From assembly GCA_041393415.1 (NCBI GenBank), contig JAWKKE010000001.1, positions 124,001 through 188,000 of the forward strand: a DNA stretch of 64,000 bases, read 5' to 3'. Below are positions 1-8,738 of this stretch, piece after piece. This stretch comes from Thermoleophilia bacterium (lineage in GTDB: Bacteria; Actinomycetota; Thermoleophilia; UBA2241). How positions within the stretch are numbered: the stretch's first letter is position 1; each line of letters starts with the position of its first letter. The position numbers and the translations under genes are program-made. The notes beneath the pieces were generated by a model. That model saw nothing but the letters and a program-made list of their open reading frames with translations, made no database searches and was not told the origin of the DNA.

Positions 1-1343
1 ACCTTGACGAAACGCGGACGATGCCGCGGGCCGAGCGTAGTGCCGCTCACGCTGAGTTCGCCACGCGCGTCGGTGGTCGACACGGTGATCAGATTGAGGT
101 AGTCAACGGCCGCCGGCTGCTTGGCCTCTTTGGCCGTGATGCCGCGCTCGTCGGCGATCGCCTGCACATTGACGAAGTTGACCGGGCCATCGACCTTGTC
201 GGCCACGACGCCCTGCAACACGGCCATGGCAAGGATACGCGTGTCGTAGCGCGCGATGCCGCCGCCGTAGGTGATCTCGAAGCTATCGACGGGACCGTCT
301 GAGATCTGGACGATGAGCTTGCCGAGTTGCTCGCACACCGGCAGGAACGGCATGAGCTGGTCGGCGTCCTCACCGGGCGAAAGCGGGATGTTGACGGCGT
401 TGCTGGCGAACTGACCGTTGAGTACCGCCGCTACTTGCTCGGCGATGATCGTGCTGGCGCGCAACTGCGCCTCGATCGTGGACGCACCGAGATGGGGCGT
501 GCAGACGACGCTGTCGTACTTGAAGAGCGGACTCTCCGTCGTCGGCTCCTTGGGATACACATCGACGCCCGACGCCGCGACCTTGCCGCTCTCGATGGCG
601 CGCGCCCAGGCATCCTCATCGATGATGCCGCCACGCGCGACGTTGACGACGCGCACGCCGTCCTTCATCTTGGCGAACTCCTCATCCGAGATGAAGCCGA
701 TGGTCTCGGCGTTCTTCGGCAGATGGACGGTGATGAAATCGGCCTCGCGGTAGATCTTGTCCGGGCTGTCGGCACGCTCGAGCCCGAGTTCGACGAAGCG
801 CTCGGCCGGCACAAACGGATCGTAGGCGACGACGTTCATGCCCAAGCCGCGGGCGTCCTCGGCGACGAGGAAGCCGATGCGACCGAGGCCGACGACACCG
901 AGCGTCTTGCCGCGCAGCTCAACACCGTTCTTGCCCCACTTGCCCTTCTCCCAGTTGCCGGACTTGAGGTCCGCGTAGGCCTGCGGAATGTTGCGCGCGC
1001 AGGCCATGATGAGAGCGACTGTGTGCTCCGCCGCAGAGAGCACGTTGCTCTGCGGCGCATTGACGACGATGACGCCGCGCTTCGTCGCCTCCTTGACGTC
1101 GATGTTGTCGACGCCGACGCCGGCGCGGCCGACCACCTGCAGCTTCGTGCCGGCCTGCAAGACCTCGGCCGTGACCTTGGCCGCCGAGCGCACGATCAGG
1201 CCGTGATACTCGGGTATGCGCTTGAGGAGTTCGTCGGCGTCCCACTCGTAGCCGAGGTCGACCTCAAAGCCGAGGTCCTCGAGGTACTTGATGCCCTCGG
1301 GAGCAAGCTTCTCTTTGGCGAGGATCTTCTTGATCTCGGTCAT
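1..1343 (-). CDS. serA: D-3-phosphoglycerate dehydrogenase, C-terminus cut by left edge
   Basis: Oxidises 3-phosphoglycerate to 3-phosphohydroxypyruvate with NAD+, the first committed step of phosphorylated serine synthesis in the cytosol. The frame starts at ATG 1343 and stays open to the left edge (447 codons visible), so the end of the gene is outside the window. Visible motifs are GRAGVGVDNID in the first quarter, the Rossmann GLGRIG near residue 150, VNVARGG carrying the catalytic Arg, and TPHLGAST carrying the catalytic His. Beyond these lies the extra domain of long-type SerA; the ACT domain normally following it would be off the edge. The upstream aminotransferase gene ends 17 bp before this start, so the two probably form a serine operon. 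Confidence 0.95.
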   Translation of the reverse strand, partial: MTEIKKILAKEKLAPEGIKYLEDLGFEVDLGYEWDADELLKRIPEYHGLIVRSAAKVTAEVLQAGTKLQVVGRAGVGVDNIDVKEATKRGVIVVNAPQSNVLSAAEHTVALIMACARNIPQAYADLKSGNWEKGKWGKNGVELRGKTLGVVGLGRIGFLVAEDARGLGMNVVAYDPFVPAERFVELGLERADSPDKIYREADFITVHLPKNAETIGFISDEEFAKMKDGVRVVNVARGGIIDEDAWARAIESGKVAASGVDVYPKEPTTESPLFKYDSVVCTPHLGASTIEAQLRASTIIAEQVAAVLNGQFASNAVNIPLSPGEDADQLMPFLPVCEQLGKLIVQISDGPVDSFEITYGGGIARYDTRILAMAVLQGVVADKVDGPVNFVNVQAIADERGITAKEAKQPAAVDYLNLITVSTTDARGELSVSGTTLGPRHRPRFVK

Positions 1344-1360
1344 CTCGTCATCCTCCCCGC

Positions 1361-2521
1361 TCAGAGCTGGACTGGGCTCTGCATGAACACCTGCTCGGCC
1401 GCGGCGATGGAGGCGCCAAACTTGACGTCGTAGCCGAGCTCGGCAAGGACCATCTCGACGGTCGTCAGACCCACGACGATGTCGGAGTGACCGAAGTAAC
1501 CGCAGTGGCCGAAGCGGAAGATCTTGCCTTTCACGGCGCCCTGTCCGCCGGCCAGCCACACACCCCACTTGTCGCGCGCGAGCTTGCCGATCTTGCCGCC
1601 GTCGACGCCTTCCGGGACCTTCACGGATGTGACGGAGTTCGCCTCCGGATCCTCGACGGCGAAGAGCTCGAGACCGAGCGCCTTGACGCCCTCGCGGCAG
1701 GCCTTGCCGAGCACGCGGTGACGCTGAAACACGTTCTCCAGGCCCTCCTCACGGATGAGGTCGATGGCGGCGTTCTGGGCAACCATGAGAGAGACCGCCG
1801 GCGTGTACGGCGTCTGCGCGGCGTCGCCGGTCATCTTGGCGCGCGCCGCGACCCAGTCGAAGTAGAAGCGCGGCGTCTGGCACTGCTCGACGACCTTCCA
1901 TGCCTTCTCGCTGACAGCGACGTAGGCCAGGCCCGGAGGCACCATGAGCGCCTTCTGAGAGCCGGTCACGCAAACGTCCACGTGCCACTCGTCGGTCTTC
2001 AGGTCGGACGCGCCGAGGCCGCTGATGGCGTCGACGACAAGGATAGCCGGCGTCTTGGCGACGATGTCACCGATCGCCTTGATGTCGTTGAGGACGCCGG
2101 TAGACGTCTCGGAGTGCTGAACGAACACCGCTTTGATCGTCGGATCCGCAGCCAGAGCCGACTCGATGTCGGCCGGCACGGCCTTCGTGCCCCACTCGTA
2201 CTGCAGCGCCGTGACTTCGGCACCCCACGTCTTGTTCAGTTTGATCCAGCGGTCGCCGAAGTTGCCGACGGACGCTACCAGGACGTGATCGCCGGGGTTG
2301 ACGATGTTGACCACCGCGGACTCCATGCAGCCCGTGCCGGAGGCCGCATACACGAGCACATCGTTCTCCGTCTGGAAGATGTACTTCATGCCGGAGACGA
2401 CATCCTTGAGGATCTCGGTGAACCGTGGCGCACGGTGATGAATTACGGGTTCGGCGAGAGCCGAGAGGACCTCGGGCGGCACCGGCGTTGGTCCGGGGGT
2501 GATGAGGAAACGCTTCTGCAT
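1361..2521 (-). CDS. Class V aminotransferase, alanine-glyoxylate / serine-pyruvate type
   Basis: PLP-dependent fold-type I aminotransferase of 386 residues, the usual size for the alanine-glyoxylate/serine-pyruvate aminotransferase family. The N-terminus ITPGPTPVPPEVL is typical, and the PLP lysine is K190 in GSQKALMVPPG; VVDAISGLG supplies the PLP-pyridine aspartate. It lies directly upstream of serA on the same strand (17-bp gap). Family members beside serA are often proposed to make the serine-pathway transamination (phosphoserine or serine/pyruvate) in organisms lacking classical SerC; no serC or serB is visible here. That role is inference from context; a glyoxylate or general serine-pyruvate role is equally possible. 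The start is the ATG at 2521. Confidence 0.9.
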   Translation of the reverse strand: MQKRFLITPGPTPVPPEVLSALAEPVIHHRAPRFTEILKDVVSGMKYIFQTENDVLVYAASGTGCMESAVVNIVNPGDHVLVASVGNFGDRWIKLNKTWGAEVTALQYEWGTKAVPADIESALAADPTIKAVFVQHSETSTGVLNDIKAIGDIVAKTPAILVVDAISGLGASDLKTDEWHVDVCVTGSQKALMVPPGLAYVAVSEKAWKVVEQCQTPRFYFDWVAARAKMTGDAAQTPYTPAVSLMVAQNAAIDLIREEGLENVFQRHRVLGKACREGVKALGLELFAVEDPEANSVTSVKVPEGVDGGKIGKLARDKWGVWLAGGQGAVKGKIFRFGHCGYFGHSDIVVGLTTVEMVLAELGYDVKFGASIAAAEQVFMQSPVQL

Positions 2522-2884
2522 CGATATGTCCTTTCGTCTGTCCTATCGCGCCGGTGCCTCTTGTGCCGGCGAATCATGTGAAGCGAGCTACAAAGCCGAC
2601 ATTCTAACGGACTCGGGCAGGGTGTCGCGAGTGCCGTTGACGAGGCGCGCCGGCGCGTCTTGCCGGGACGATCGGCTGATTGTGAGACGCGGAAGGAGTC
2701 GCGCCGCACGCAGGCGCAAGGGGAGCGTGCGAAGAAAGGCGGAAGCCGGCTGGAACGGTCGCAGCGGGAGAGCTGTGCACCCCGCTCCAGCCGTTACGAC
2801 GGGCGATGCATCGAGGCCTTCATGCCGGCAGCATAGCGAGGAGGGCAGCGCCGGGCAACACGCTGCCATCGCCGTGCGCACGCC
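2522..2884. other. Intergenic stretch without a convincing gene
   Basis: Region between the aminotransferase start and the stop of the signalling protein upstream. Small open frames exist on both strands but none has a ribosome-binding site or recognisable product. It holds the hairpin at 2747-2793 and must contain the promoter of the serine operon; no convincing -35/-10 pair was identified. Confidence 0.5.
2747..2793 (-). terminator. Candidate terminator hairpin after the GGDEF/HD-GYP gene
   Basis: Twelve-base arms at 2747-2758 and 2782-2793 pair completely apart from one G-U wobble when read on the minus strand, with a 23-nt loop. It lies about 90 bp past the stop of the signalling gene. 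The long loop and lack of a clear U run make this only a candidate. Confidence 0.35.
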
Positions 2885-5650
2885 TCAGACGGCCGGCGAG
2901 GCATGCCGAGGGCTGATCGCCTCGTCTTGCCACCGCGACGGCATTTCGCGCGGCGCAGCCACCACCGACAGCTTCCGTGGCAAGTCCAGCTCCCCCCCGT
3001 GGACCTTCAGCCATTGCACGAAGTGATCGACGAGCGCCGGATCGAAGTGCTTCCCGGATTCGTGTCGCAACTCGCGAACCGCCGCCTGTAGCGTCAATGC
3101 CATGCGATACGGCCGATCGGTGGTCATCGCCGAGAAGGCGTCGGCGACAGCCAGAATGCGGCCGATCAGCGGGATGTTCTCGCCGGCCAGACCCTCCGGG
3201 TAGCCGGCGCCGTCGTAGCGTTCGTGGTGCGTCACCACGGCGGCGCGCACCTCCTCCATGTCGCGCAGCGCGGCGACGAGGACCCCGCTGAGAACAACGT
3301 GATTCTTGACCACCTCACGCTCCTCCGGAGTGAGCGCGCCGGGCTTCGAGAGAATACGGTCCGGCACACCGATCTTGCCGACGTCGTGCAGGAGACCCGC
3401 CACTCGCACGACCTTCTGTGTCGATTCCGACAGACCTACGGCCTCGGCGATGGCAAGCGCGTACTCCGCCACGTGCTCGCTGTGTGCGCGCGTGTAGCGA
3501 TCACGATTGTCGACGGCGACCACCAGCGATTCGAACATGCCGAAAGCCCGGAGGTGCTCCGGCATCGTAGTGTCGTGGCCGTCCAGCTCAGTGACCGCGT
3601 TGCCGCCCAGGCGCTTGGACTCATAGAGACGTTCGTCGGCGACGGCAATGAGCTCGTTGACGGCACGCCCGTCCTCGGGATAGGCGGCGATCCCGACACT
3701 GGCGAAGATCGGGATCGCCTCCCCTGAGGGGCTCTCCCAGAGCTCGCCCGCAAGCCGGCCCTGGAGATGGCGAGCGAGCACGCCGGCGTCGGCCGGCATC
3801 GTGCCGGGAAGCACGACGAGAAACTCGTCGCCGCCGTAGCGACCAACGCGATCCGCGGCCCGTGTCCCATCACCGAGCACGCGGCTCACTTGACGGATGA
3901 CGGCATCGCCGGCGAGGTGCCCATGCGTATCGTTCAGGAGTTTGAAGCGATCGATGTCGAGCATGAGCACGCTCAACGGGCTCCCCGAACGTTGTGCCGT
4001 CTCGAGCGCCCAGGCAAGGTCTTCGTGGATACGACGGTGATTGGCGAGACCGCTCAAGGCATCCGTCTCGCTCAGTTCCCGCAACTCGCGCACGAGCTGC
4101 GCGGCGCGAATGGCTTCGCCGGCGATCGAGCTCAGACCCGCAGCGAGCGCCATCTCGTCGACACCGAAACGGCGCTCACGCAGCGAGTCCCAGAACACCA
4201 GCAGGCCGGCCGGTCCGGCGACGGACTGCATCGGCACAGTGAGGCAGGTCTTTTCATTCCACTCGAGCATCAGGCGCCTGCTCACCGGATCCAGATCCGC
4301 ATCGGAGACGAGCTCCAGGAGAGGACCGCCGCCTTCGAGGATGGCGCGCTCCGCGGGGTAATCGTCGAGTCTCATGGGTGACCCGAGCCTATTCCAGCCT
4401 GTGGGCTCGGCCTCCCACATGCCGCGCGCCGTGATCGTATCCGCGGCGGCGGCGTACTCGAAGGCAACGCACTCCGAAACATGGAGGATCTGCCCCGCGG
4501 CGCGGGTGAGAATCGCGAGAGCCGCGTCGAGGTCGGCGGCGCTGTCGACGCCCTGCCCCGCGGCGACCATCAGCTGGAGCTTACGGAGCTGGTCGTCTTT
4601 GGCGGCCAGTATCTCGCCGTTGTGGATCGACATCGCCAGTAGGCGGCCGATCGTCGTTGCGATCGCCACCTCATCCGGGCCAACCACACGCTTGGGTCGC
4701 GACTCCCCGACCTCGACGAAACCAACGATGCGGTCGTGCACCACCAGCGGGACAACCAACACCGAGTGCACACCCCGAGCCAGCAATTCGGCGCGAACGG
4801 GAGGGTTCACGTGCGCATCGTCGAGCAATGACAGAACGATCGGCTCACGCGCCGTCGCGGCGATTCCGGCAATGGCCCACAGCGACCGCCGCCCGCCGTT
4901 CAGAGTCGCCGACGCATCAGTGCAGACGCAGGCCACACGAACGGGCACACCCTCAGGGTCGGTTTGGTAGATGCAGCAGCGCTGCATGTCGAGCAGGCGG
5001 ACCATCTCGAGAGCCGCCGACTGCCACGTCGCACCCGGGTCGTCACCGTTCGACAGTTGCGCGCCGAGATCGATCACCGCGGCGCGCGTCTGCTCCAGCG
5101 TCGACTGTGTACGTTGCCAGCGGGAGACGAGCCACGCGAGGATCTCGGAGATGAATAAGCAGATGCCCACGACGTAGAAGACCGACGCGACGGCAGTGGA
5201 GTCCGCGTTCCTGAGGTAGAGCGGAGCGAGGTAGGCGACGGCAATGAGCGGCACGAGCTTGAGCCCCGTCCAGCGCGGTAGCGCCAAACCAACCCAAACG
5301 GCCCCTGCGACGAAGAAGACCGGGTAGAGACTTGGGTCGTTGCCGCCGAGGTAGTTGCGGGCGCCGGAGAGCGCCAGCCCCAGGGGAACCGGGAGGTACA
5401 GTGCAGCGCTGGACCATCTCTCCCAGGGAAGAAACCAGAGGATCGCCCCGCTCGCCGCGGCAATCGCTCCAACGACAAGAACACCCACCGTGCTCTCGCC
5501 AGGAGCATCGGGTCGCACCAGACTGCCCAAACTGAGCAAGCCGGCGACAGCCATGAACAGGCCGGCCGCCTTCCCCGCGAGCTTAGGAGTAATGAAGGAA
5601 GATGAGTTCACCGCCGCGCGCGCCAGAGTCGTGTCCTCCTGCATTTGCAT
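2885..5650 (-). CDS. Membrane GAF-GAF-GGDEF-HD-GYP cyclic-di-GMP protein
   Basis: A 921-residue signalling protein predicted to both make and degrade cyclic di-GMP. Order: five to six hydrophobic segments (about residues 28-175), a linker, two GAF-like sensor regions (about 205-345 and 370-515), a GGDEF domain and an HD-GYP domain. The GGDEF site is intact (RYGGDEFLVVLP, residues 604-615) with an RxxD inhibitory site (RAAD, 597-600) five residues upstream. The HD-GYP part has LLHDVGKIGVPDRIL (HD at 755-756) and HHERYDGAGYPEGL. Both catalytic sites therefore look active, so net output should depend on the sensors. ATG 5650 has no obvious ribosome-binding site and a second ATG lies two codons in. 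It is monocistronic between two hairpins. Confidence 0.9.
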   Translation of the reverse strand: MQMQEDTTLARAAVNSSSFITPKLAGKAAGLFMAVAGLLSLGSLVRPDAPGESTVGVLVVGAIAAASGAILWFLPWERWSSAALYLPVPLGLALSGARNYLGGNDPSLYPVFFVAGAVWVGLALPRWTGLKLVPLIAVAYLAPLYLRNADSTAVASVFYVVGICLFISEILAWLVSRWQRTQSTLEQTRAAVIDLGAQLSNGDDPGATWQSAALEMVRLLDMQRCCIYQTDPEGVPVRVACVCTDASATLNGGRRSLWAIAGIAATAREPIVLSLLDDAHVNPPVRAELLARGVHSVLVVPLVVHDRIVGFVEVGESRPKRVVGPDEVAIATTIGRLLAMSIHNGEILAAKDDQLRKLQLMVAAGQGVDSAADLDAALAILTRAAGQILHVSECVAFEYAAAADTITARGMWEAEPTGWNRLGSPMRLDDYPAERAILEGGGPLLELVSDADLDPVSRRLMLEWNEKTCLTVPMQSVAGPAGLLVFWDSLRERRFGVDEMALAAGLSSIAGEAIRAAQLVRELRELSETDALSGLANHRRIHEDLAWALETAQRSGSPLSVLMLDIDRFKLLNDTHGHLAGDAVIRQVSRVLGDGTRAADRVGRYGGDEFLVVLPGTMPADAGVLARHLQGRLAGELWESPSGEAIPIFASVGIAAYPEDGRAVNELIAVADERLYESKRLGGNAVTELDGHDTTMPEHLRAFGMFESLVVAVDNRDRYTRAHSEHVAEYALAIAEAVGLSESTQKVVRVAGLLHDVGKIGVPDRILSKPGALTPEEREVVKNHVVLSGVLVAALRDMEEVRAAVVTHHERYDGAGYPEGLAGENIPLIGRILAVADAFSAMTTDRPYRMALTLQAAVRELRHESGKHFDPALVDHFVQWLKVHGGELDLPRKLSVVAAPREMPSRWQDEAISPRHASPAV

Positions 5651-5774
5651 GCTGTTCTACGGCACACCTCGCCGCGCTTGGATAGAACCCAGCAGGAACA
5701 GCCCGGCGGAGCAATTGCCACCTCAACGGTATCGACCGGCGAGCCATGAAGAAAAGGGAGATAGACAAATTGAC

Positions 5775-5816
5775 GGGGGGCGGGAGCAGCGCGCCGGCCG
5801 CTCCCGCCCCCCGTGT
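5775..5816 (-). terminator. Strong hairpin terminator of ilvC
   Basis: Perfect 15-bp stem (5775-5789 with 5802-5816) around a 12-nt loop, 35 bp past the ilvC stop codon. On the minus strand it is followed by CAATTTGTC, a modest U-rich tail. It separates ilvC from the signalling gene downstream. Confidence 0.8.
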
Positions 5817-5850
5817 CAGATCAATCGGTGGGGCTTCCGCCCCGGATGCC

Positions 5851-6855
5851 TCAGACGTCGATGTCGAGACCACCCTCTTGAATCCAGCTCATCATGCCGC
5901 GCAAGTCCTTGCCGACGTTCTCGATGAGATGCTCTTTGCCCTGCCGCTTGAGGGCGTTGTAGACCGGCCGGTTAGCCTGGTTCTCGAGGATCCACTCGCG
6001 CGCGAACTCGCCGCTCTGAACCTCGGCGAGGATCTCGCGCATGGTCTCGCGCACACGCTCGTCGATGACCCGCGGGCCGCGCGTGAGATCGCCGTACTCG
6101 GCCGTGTCGCTGATGCTGTAGCGCATGCCGGCGATGCCCTTCTCCCACATGAGATCGACGATGAGCTTGAGCTCATGCAGACACTCAAAGTAGGCGATCT
6201 CCGGCTGGTAGCCGGCCTCCACCAGCGTGTCGAAGCCGGCCGTGACCAGCTCGGTGCAACCGCCGCAGAGCACGGCCTGCTCGCCGAAGAGGTCGGTCTC
6301 CGTCTCCTCCGAGAAAGTGGTCTCGAGGCCGCCGGCGCGCAGGCCGCCGATGCCCGAAGCGTAGGCGAGCGCCTGAGCCTTCGCCTGACCGCTGGCATCC
6401 TGGTAGACGGCGATGAGCACCGGCACGCCCTTGCCCTCTTCGAACTGACGCCGCACGAGGTGACCCGGGCCCTTGGGAGCGACCATGCTGACGTCGACGG
6501 TGGGCGGCGGCACGATCTGACCGAAGTGAATGTTGAAGCCGTGAGCGAACATGAGCGTGGCGCCGTCCTTGAGATTGGGCGCCACATCGTTCTTGTAGAC
6601 GATGGCCTGGGTCTGATCCGGCACGAGCATCATGACCACGTCGGCACGCTTAGTCGCCTCGCCGGCGGAAAGGACCTCAAAACCGGCCTTCTCAGCACGC
6701 TGGGCATTAGGCGTGCCGGCAAGCTCACTGACGACCACGTTGACGCCGGAGTCGCGCAGATTCTGGGCGTGCGCGTGGCCCTGACTGCCGAAGCCGATGA
6801 TGGCCACGGTCTTGCTCGTGATGAGGCTCAGATCGGCGTCCCTGTCGTAGTACAT
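5851..6855 (-). CDS. ilvC: Ketol-acid reductoisomerase, class I, with atypical cofactor loop
   Basis: Converts 2-acetolactate or 2-aceto-2-hydroxybutyrate into the dihydroxy acids of valine and isoleucine synthesis, using Mg2+ and a nicotinamide cofactor. The 334-residue length is standard for class I. The Rossmann motif GFGSQGHAHAQN is at residues 21-32. The loop after the second beta strand reads VVVSELAGTPNAQRAEKAGF: the Arg and Ser residues that bind the NADPH phosphate in most family members are missing, and an acidic Glu44 sits at the strand end, as in NADH-preferring enzymes. It is monocistronic, far from the ilvDBN operon at 54.5-58.4 kb, and ends in a strong terminator. Identity is certain; cofactor preference is inference. 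Confidence 0.97.
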   Translation of the reverse strand: MYYDRDADLSLITSKTVAIIGFGSQGHAHAQNLRDSGVNVVVSELAGTPNAQRAEKAGFEVLSAGEATKRADVVMMLVPDQTQAIVYKNDVAPNLKDGATLMFAHGFNIHFGQIVPPPTVDVSMVAPKGPGHLVRRQFEEGKGVPVLIAVYQDASGQAKAQALAYASGIGGLRAGGLETTFSEETETDLFGEQAVLCGGCTELVTAGFDTLVEAGYQPEIAYFECLHELKLIVDLMWEKGIAGMRYSISDTAEYGDLTRGPRVIDERVRETMREILAEVQSGEFAREWILENQANRPVYNALKRQGKEHLIENVGKDLRGMMSWIQEGGLDIDV

Positions 6856-6959
6856 GCGGTCTCCTCCTCTGTACGCCGCGCCCCCAGCGGGCGACTGCGC
6901 TCGGAACGTTGGATTCTAGTCTGTCGCCGCGGACGCGGCAATGGCACGGAGTGGGGCCG

Positions 6960-7262
6960 CTAGAAGTCGAGGAGATCGCCGAGAAGACTCTTGTACGACT
7001 TGCTCTTCTGGTGGTTCGAGTGACCACTATGCCGTGCATCGCCGTGTTTGTAGTACGCATCGTGCTTGTACTCACGAAACTGCGGATCGTAGACAGCCCG
7101 CTCCGGGCGGTGCGCATCCATCTGCGTCTCGCTGCGCTCGATGATCTTCTCGAGCTCCCCACGATCGAGCCATACGCCGCGGCACTCAGGGCAGTAGTCG
7201 ATCTCGATGCCCTGGCGCTCCGTCATGACCAGGCTCACGTTCTTGCAGACCGGACAGTTCAT
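6960..7262 (-). CDS. Zinc-ribbon (TFIIB-type) protein
   Basis: A 100-residue protein beginning MNCPVCKNVSLVM, with a second cysteine pair in IDYCPECRGVWLDRGELE. This CxxC...CxxC layout, with the CRGVWLDRGELEKI signature, is that of the zf-TFIIB family of small bacterial zinc-ribbon proteins. The C-terminal half is hydrophilic and rich in His, Tyr and Lys (YYKHGDARHSGHSNHQKSK) and ends in LLGDLLDF. The frame is open further upstream, but ATG 7262 is preceded by AGAGGGGG and starts exactly at the ribbon, so I chose it. Function is unknown; metal binding is likely. It is divergent from the MerR-type gene. Confidence 0.85.
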   Translation of the reverse strand: MNCPVCKNVSLVMTERQGIEIDYCPECRGVWLDRGELEKIIERSETQMDAHRPERAVYDPQFREYKHDAYYKHGDARHSGHSNHQKSKSYKSLLGDLLDF

Positions 7263-7361
7263 CTGGGAACCCCCTCTCGTCTCCGATCCCAGCGTCGACT
7301 CATTGTACGAGTCGACGCAACCGTCGCCCCCAACTGGGCGCAAGGCGTTGTCTACCGCTGC

Positions 7362-7392
7362 TTGACTATGACGTAACGTCATGGTTTACGCT
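7362..7392 (+). promoter_or_regulatory. MerR-type promoter with 19-bp spacer and palindromic operator
   Basis: TTGACT (7362-7367) and TACGCT (7387-7392) are separated by 19 bp, the over-long spacing typical of MerR-controlled promoters. The spacer begins with the perfect palindrome ATGACGT-A-ACGTCAT (7368-7382). A ribosome-binding site, AAAGGAGG, follows at 7401-7408, before the ATG at 7413. The layout predicts activation by the TipA-like protein encoded just downstream. Confidence 0.8.
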
Positions 7393-7412
7393 CGTGCCGG
7401 AAAGGAGGGCTG

Positions 7413-8174
7413 ATGGACTACCGCACCGCACAAGTCGCCGACCTGGCGCACGTGAGCGTGAGAACGCTTCACCACTACGATCGCATCGGCTTGCTGGTGC
7501 CGGCGAAGCGCTCGCCCGCCGGCTACCGCGCCTACGACGCCGCCGACCTCGAGCGCCTCCAGCAGATCCTCTTCTATCGCGAGCTCGGCCTTGGTCTGCG
7601 CGAGATCCGAGCTCTCATGACCGACCCGACGTTCGACCGACTTGAGGCGCTGGCCGCACAGCGCCGTGCCGTCGCGGTCAGAGTGCAGCGTCTGGAGGCC
7701 ATGCTCGCGCTCATCGATCAGACCCTCGCCAGCCCCGAAGGAGGCACACCTATGACGACAGAGGAGATGTTCTCCGTCTTCGGCGACTTCGATCCAAGTG
7801 CCCACGAAGAAGAGGTACAGGAGCGCTGGGGCAACACCGAGGCCCATCGCGAGTCACAACGCCGCACGCGCGCCTACAGCGCCGAGGACTGGCGCCGCTA
7901 CAAGATCGAGAGTGAAGCCAGCGGCGCCCTCATCGCCGCCCTCATGGATGAGGGCGTGGCCGCCGACGATCCGCGCGCCTTGGACGCCGCGGAGGGCGCG
8001 CGCCTGCTCATCGACCGTTGGTTCTACCCCTGCTCGCGAACTCAGCACGCAGCGCTCGGCGAGATGTATGTCGCCGATCCGCGCTTCGCCGCGAACTACG
8101 AGAAGATCCGGCCGGGGATGGCAGAGTACCTGCGGGCGGCCACGGCAGCGAACCTCGCCCGCGGCGAAGCCTGA
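7413..8174 (+). CDS. TipA-like MerR-family transcription activator
   Basis: A 253-residue regulator with an N-terminal MerR helix-turn-helix (about residues 4-72: VSVRTLHHYDRIGLL, then SPAGYRAYDAADLERLQQI), a coiled dimerisation helix (about 80-110) and a C-terminal TipAS-like drug-binding domain (about 120-250, including EEVQERWGNTEAH and the RWFYPCSRTQHAALGEMYV segment). TipAL-type proteins bind antibiotics or other ligands through the TipAS domain and twist their promoter to activate transcription. The ATG has the ribosome-binding site AAAGGAGG. An internal ATG (7752, reading MTTEEMFSVFGDF) could give a stand-alone TipAS form, as tipA does in Streptomyces. The MerR operator lies directly upstream, so autoregulation is expected. 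No obvious target operon adjoins it. Confidence 0.9.
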   Translation: MDYRTAQVADLAHVSVRTLHHYDRIGLLVPAKRSPAGYRAYDAADLERLQQILFYRELGLGLREIRALMTDPTFDRLEALAAQRRAVAVRVQRLEAMLALIDQTLASPEGGTPMTTEEMFSVFGDFDPSAHEEEVQERWGNTEAHRESQRRTRAYSAEDWRRYKIESEASGALIAALMDEGVAADDPRALDAAEGARLLIDRWFYPCSRTQHAALGEMYVADPRFAANYEKIRPGMAEYLRAATAANLARGEA

Positions 8175-8183
8175 AGAGCGGCC

Positions 8184-8717
8184 TCAGCAGCGCAGCGTCG
8201 CCGTCAGCCGGCCGGGAGAGCGCACGAGCGCGATGGCGTCCAGAACGCTCGTGCACACCACGTCGGCAGCAGCGAGCGTCGCAGCGGCGCAGCCCTCTAC
8301 CTGGATGAGCGCGACGCCCAGATGCGCGACGGCGAGCATCTGTGCGTCGTTGCGTCCGTTGCCGAAGACGACAACAGTCTCGGCCCCGAGACTCTCGACG
8401 TAGCTGCGCTTCGCTGCCGTCTGATCGTCGGCGCCGATTACGGTGAGTCGTAGCGGCAAACCATCGAGTTCCGCCGCCGCGCGACCGATGGTATCCGCGG
8501 TTAACACGTGCACCTCCACGTCATCCGCCAAGGCAGTCAGAGCAGAGGCGACGCCGGAGAGTAGCGCACCATCGCACGCCAACGTACCGTTGAAGTCGAA
8601 GACCGCGTGCCGCAAGTGCAGCGCACCCCAACCCGGAACGGCGGCAGTGATCACGTCCGGCGGGCGCGCAGCATTGGGCTCGCGATGGAGCACGTCACGG
8701 CAGCTGCGATGTGCCAC
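8184..8717 (-). CDS. HAD-superfamily small phosphatase (soluble P-type-ATPase-like)
   Basis: A haloacid-dehalogenase-fold hydrolase of up to 177 residues. Motif I is DFNGTLACDG, with the nucleophilic Asp; motif II is VLTADT; motif IV is GNGRNDAQML, which binds Mg2+. This compact form without a cap domain resembles the free-standing P-domains of P-type ATPases. The frame allows GTG 8717, or GTG 8654, which would begin at VITAAVPGWG as most homologues do. Neither has a clear ribosome-binding site, so the start is uncertain. It lies 21 bp after the stop of the KamA-like gene and converges on the TipA-like gene with a 9-bp gap. Its substrate is unknown. Confidence 0.8.
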   Translation of the reverse strand: MAHRSCRDVLHREPNAARPPDVITAAVPGWGALHLRHAVFDFNGTLACDGALLSGVASALTALADDVEVHVLTADTIGRAAAELDGLPLRLTVIGADDQTAAKRSYVESLGAETVVVFGNGRNDAQMLAVAHLGVALIQVEGCAAATLAAADVVCTSVLDAIALVRSPGRLTATLRC

Positions 8718-8738
8718 ACCGCCGACACCACAACGGAG

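Noticed and set aside
327..1433. Plus-strand frame of 368 codons at the left edge
   Set aside because: Shadow of serA and of the aminotransferase end; no recognisable domain.
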